Shown here piece by piece: positions 6,172 through 7,106 of a stretch of DNA of 7,106 nucleotides. Within the stretch, counting starts at the first letter, position 1, and each line of letters opens with the position of its first letter. The position numbers and the translations under genes are program-made. The stretch spans positions 1-7,106 of the forward strand of contig DAIDOU010000004.1 of the NCBI GenBank assembly GCA_027458945.1, in the 5' to 3' direction. The DNA is from Acidobacteriota bacterium (lineage in GTDB: Bacteria; Acidobacteriota; Thermoanaerobaculia; Thermoanaerobaculales; Thermoanaerobaculaceae). The notes under the pieces were generated by a model. It did not search any database, was not told where the DNA came from, and saw only the letters and a list, made by a program, of their open reading frames with translations.

Positions 6172-7106
6172 CTTCCCCCTTCCTGGCCCGCGACACCATG
6201 ACCGGCTCTCCCGGCCCGACGGTGAGCGGGCCGGCGTCGTCCCAGCCGACCCATGGCGAGCCGTCGCCCTGGACCACGACAACGGCCGGCAGCGCGACGG
6301 CCCGCCGCGCCACGGCCGGGTCAGGGTACTTGAACCGCGGGTGCACGCCCGTCGCGGCCAGCGCCACCGTGGGACGGACCGCCGTGAGGAACGCGGGCGT
6401 CGATGACGTCCGCGACCCGTGGTGGCCGAGTTGCAGCAGCTCGGCCCGCACGTCGCCGCCGGCCGCCAACAGCGCCGCCTCCCCCGCGGCCTCGAGGTCG
6501 CCCGCGATCAGCAACCTCGGCCCGCCGAGGTCGACCCGCCCGACCAGGCTGGCGTCGTTGTCGAGCGCGGTCGCCCACCGCGGCGGCCACGCAATCTCCC
6601 ACCGGGCGCCCGCCAGCCCGAGCGACTGGCCGCGCTCGAGGGCGACCTCCTCGACCCCGCGCCGGCGCGCGAGCCGGCGCAGCGGCACGATCTCGGGCCG
6701 GTCCCCGAGCGCTGCGGGAAAGGCGAACCGCCCCACCCGCATCCGTTCGAGCAGAAGCGCCGCGCCGCCGGTGTGGTCGGCGTCCGGGTGGGTCACGACC
6801 AGGGCATCGAGTCGCCGCACCCTGACCCGGGCGAGCTCCCGCCACGCCTCCGTCGGGGAACGGCCGGCATCCACCAGGGTGGCGCCGCCGGGGCCGCGCA
6901 GCAGCAGCGCCATCCCCTCGCTCACCGCCAGCATCCGGACCTCGTGGCTGGCCGCCGGCGCCGCACCCGGGACCGCCATCCAGGCCAACGTCCCGGCCGC
7001 GAAGAGGCCTGCGGCCGGCGCCGCGAGTCGGGAGCGGGTCAACGCCGCGAGGCCAAGCACCGCCAGAGCGGCCACGGCCACAGGAGGGAGCGGCGGGAAC
7101 GGCACG
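6164..7106 (-). CDS. comEC: ComEC/Rec2 C-terminal metallo-beta-lactamase domain (5' part beyond window)
   Basis: The last 313 residues or so of a larger protein whose beginning lies past the right edge. Residues here are counted from the GTG at 7105, which is not claimed as the true start. Two hydrophobic stretches (about 8-22 and 28-46) look like the final membrane helices of the ComEC channel, which carries single-stranded DNA across the inner membrane during transformation. A metallo-beta-lactamase domain follows: LVDAGRSP (77-84), THPDADHTGG (105-114), NDASLV (183-188), LLIAGDLEAAGE (198-209), LGHHGSRTSS (226-235). These are the ComEC metal-site and fold motifs. The usual DVGQGDA-type motif before LVDAG is degenerate, reading AVSEGMA (60-66). 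It ends 8 nt inside miaA. A free-standing ComEC-like hydrolase is less likely because of the membrane helices, but the competence domain itself cannot be seen. Confidence 0.85.
   Translation of the reverse strand, partial: VPFPPLPPVAVAALAVLGLAALTRSRLAAPAAGLFAAGTLAWMAVPGAAPAASHEVRMLAVSEGMALLLRGPGGATLVDAGRSPTEAWRELARVRVRRLDALVVTHPDADHTGGAALLLERMRVGRFAFPAALGDRPEIVPLRRLARRRGVEEVALERGQSLGLAGARWEIAWPPRWATALDNDASLVGRVDLGGPRLLIAGDLEAAGEAALLAAGGDVRAELLQLGHHGSRTSSTPAFLTAVRPTVALAATGVHPRFKYPDPAVARRAVALPAVVVVQGDGSPWVGWDDAGPLTVGPGEPVMVSRARKGEGG

Overview
This is a GC-rich bacterial window, tightly packed and all transcribed from the minus strand (right to left). Eight protein genes fill positions 56 to 7106, and neighbouring genes overlap or lie within 100 bases of one another. 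In transcription order they are: the 3' part of comEC (its nuclease-like beta-lactamase domain), miaA, hfq, a TPR plus S-layer-homology (SLH) lipoprotein, a Crp/Fnr-type regulator, a CDP-alcohol phosphatidyltransferase (PgsA or cardiolipin-synthase-like), an M24B Xaa-Pro aminopeptidase (PepP-like) and nadA. The five upstream genes overlap in series: comEC/miaA by 8 nt, miaA/hfq by 26, hfq/lipoprotein by 20 and lipoprotein/crp by 16. A GTG start overlapping the crp stop by 4 nt is also possible for the phosphatidyltransferase. This looks like one long operon with translational coupling. No gene-free stretch exceeds 300 bases. No RNA gene, insertion sequence, CRISPR array or convincing promoter or terminator was seen. 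Positions 1-55 hold nothing I can name.

The organism is probably a Gram-negative bacterium, because the window has an lgt/lsp-type lipoprotein, Hfq beside miaA, and ComEC. The very high GC content, the SLH-bearing lipoprotein after hfq and the MiaA variant motifs would suit Acidobacteriota or a deltaproteobacterial-type lineage (Myxococcota/Desulfobacterota). I cannot fix the phylum from these genes alone.

Functionally the cluster is mostly housekeeping. It covers DNA uptake (ComEC), tRNA i6A37 modification (MiaA), the sRNA chaperone (Hfq), a cyclic-nucleotide-fold transcription regulator, phospholipid synthesis, proline-peptide cleavage and NAD precursor synthesis (NadA). The least ordinary member is the lipoprotein at 3800-5023. 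It joins TPR-like helices to a recognisable SLH module at its C-terminus and is wedged between two global regulators. Other points worth a look are the two competing starts for the phosphatidyltransferase, the missing cAMP-contact residue in the Crp-like protein, the degenerate ComEC motif, and a patch of AT-leaning codons with four AGA/AGG arginines inside miaA.
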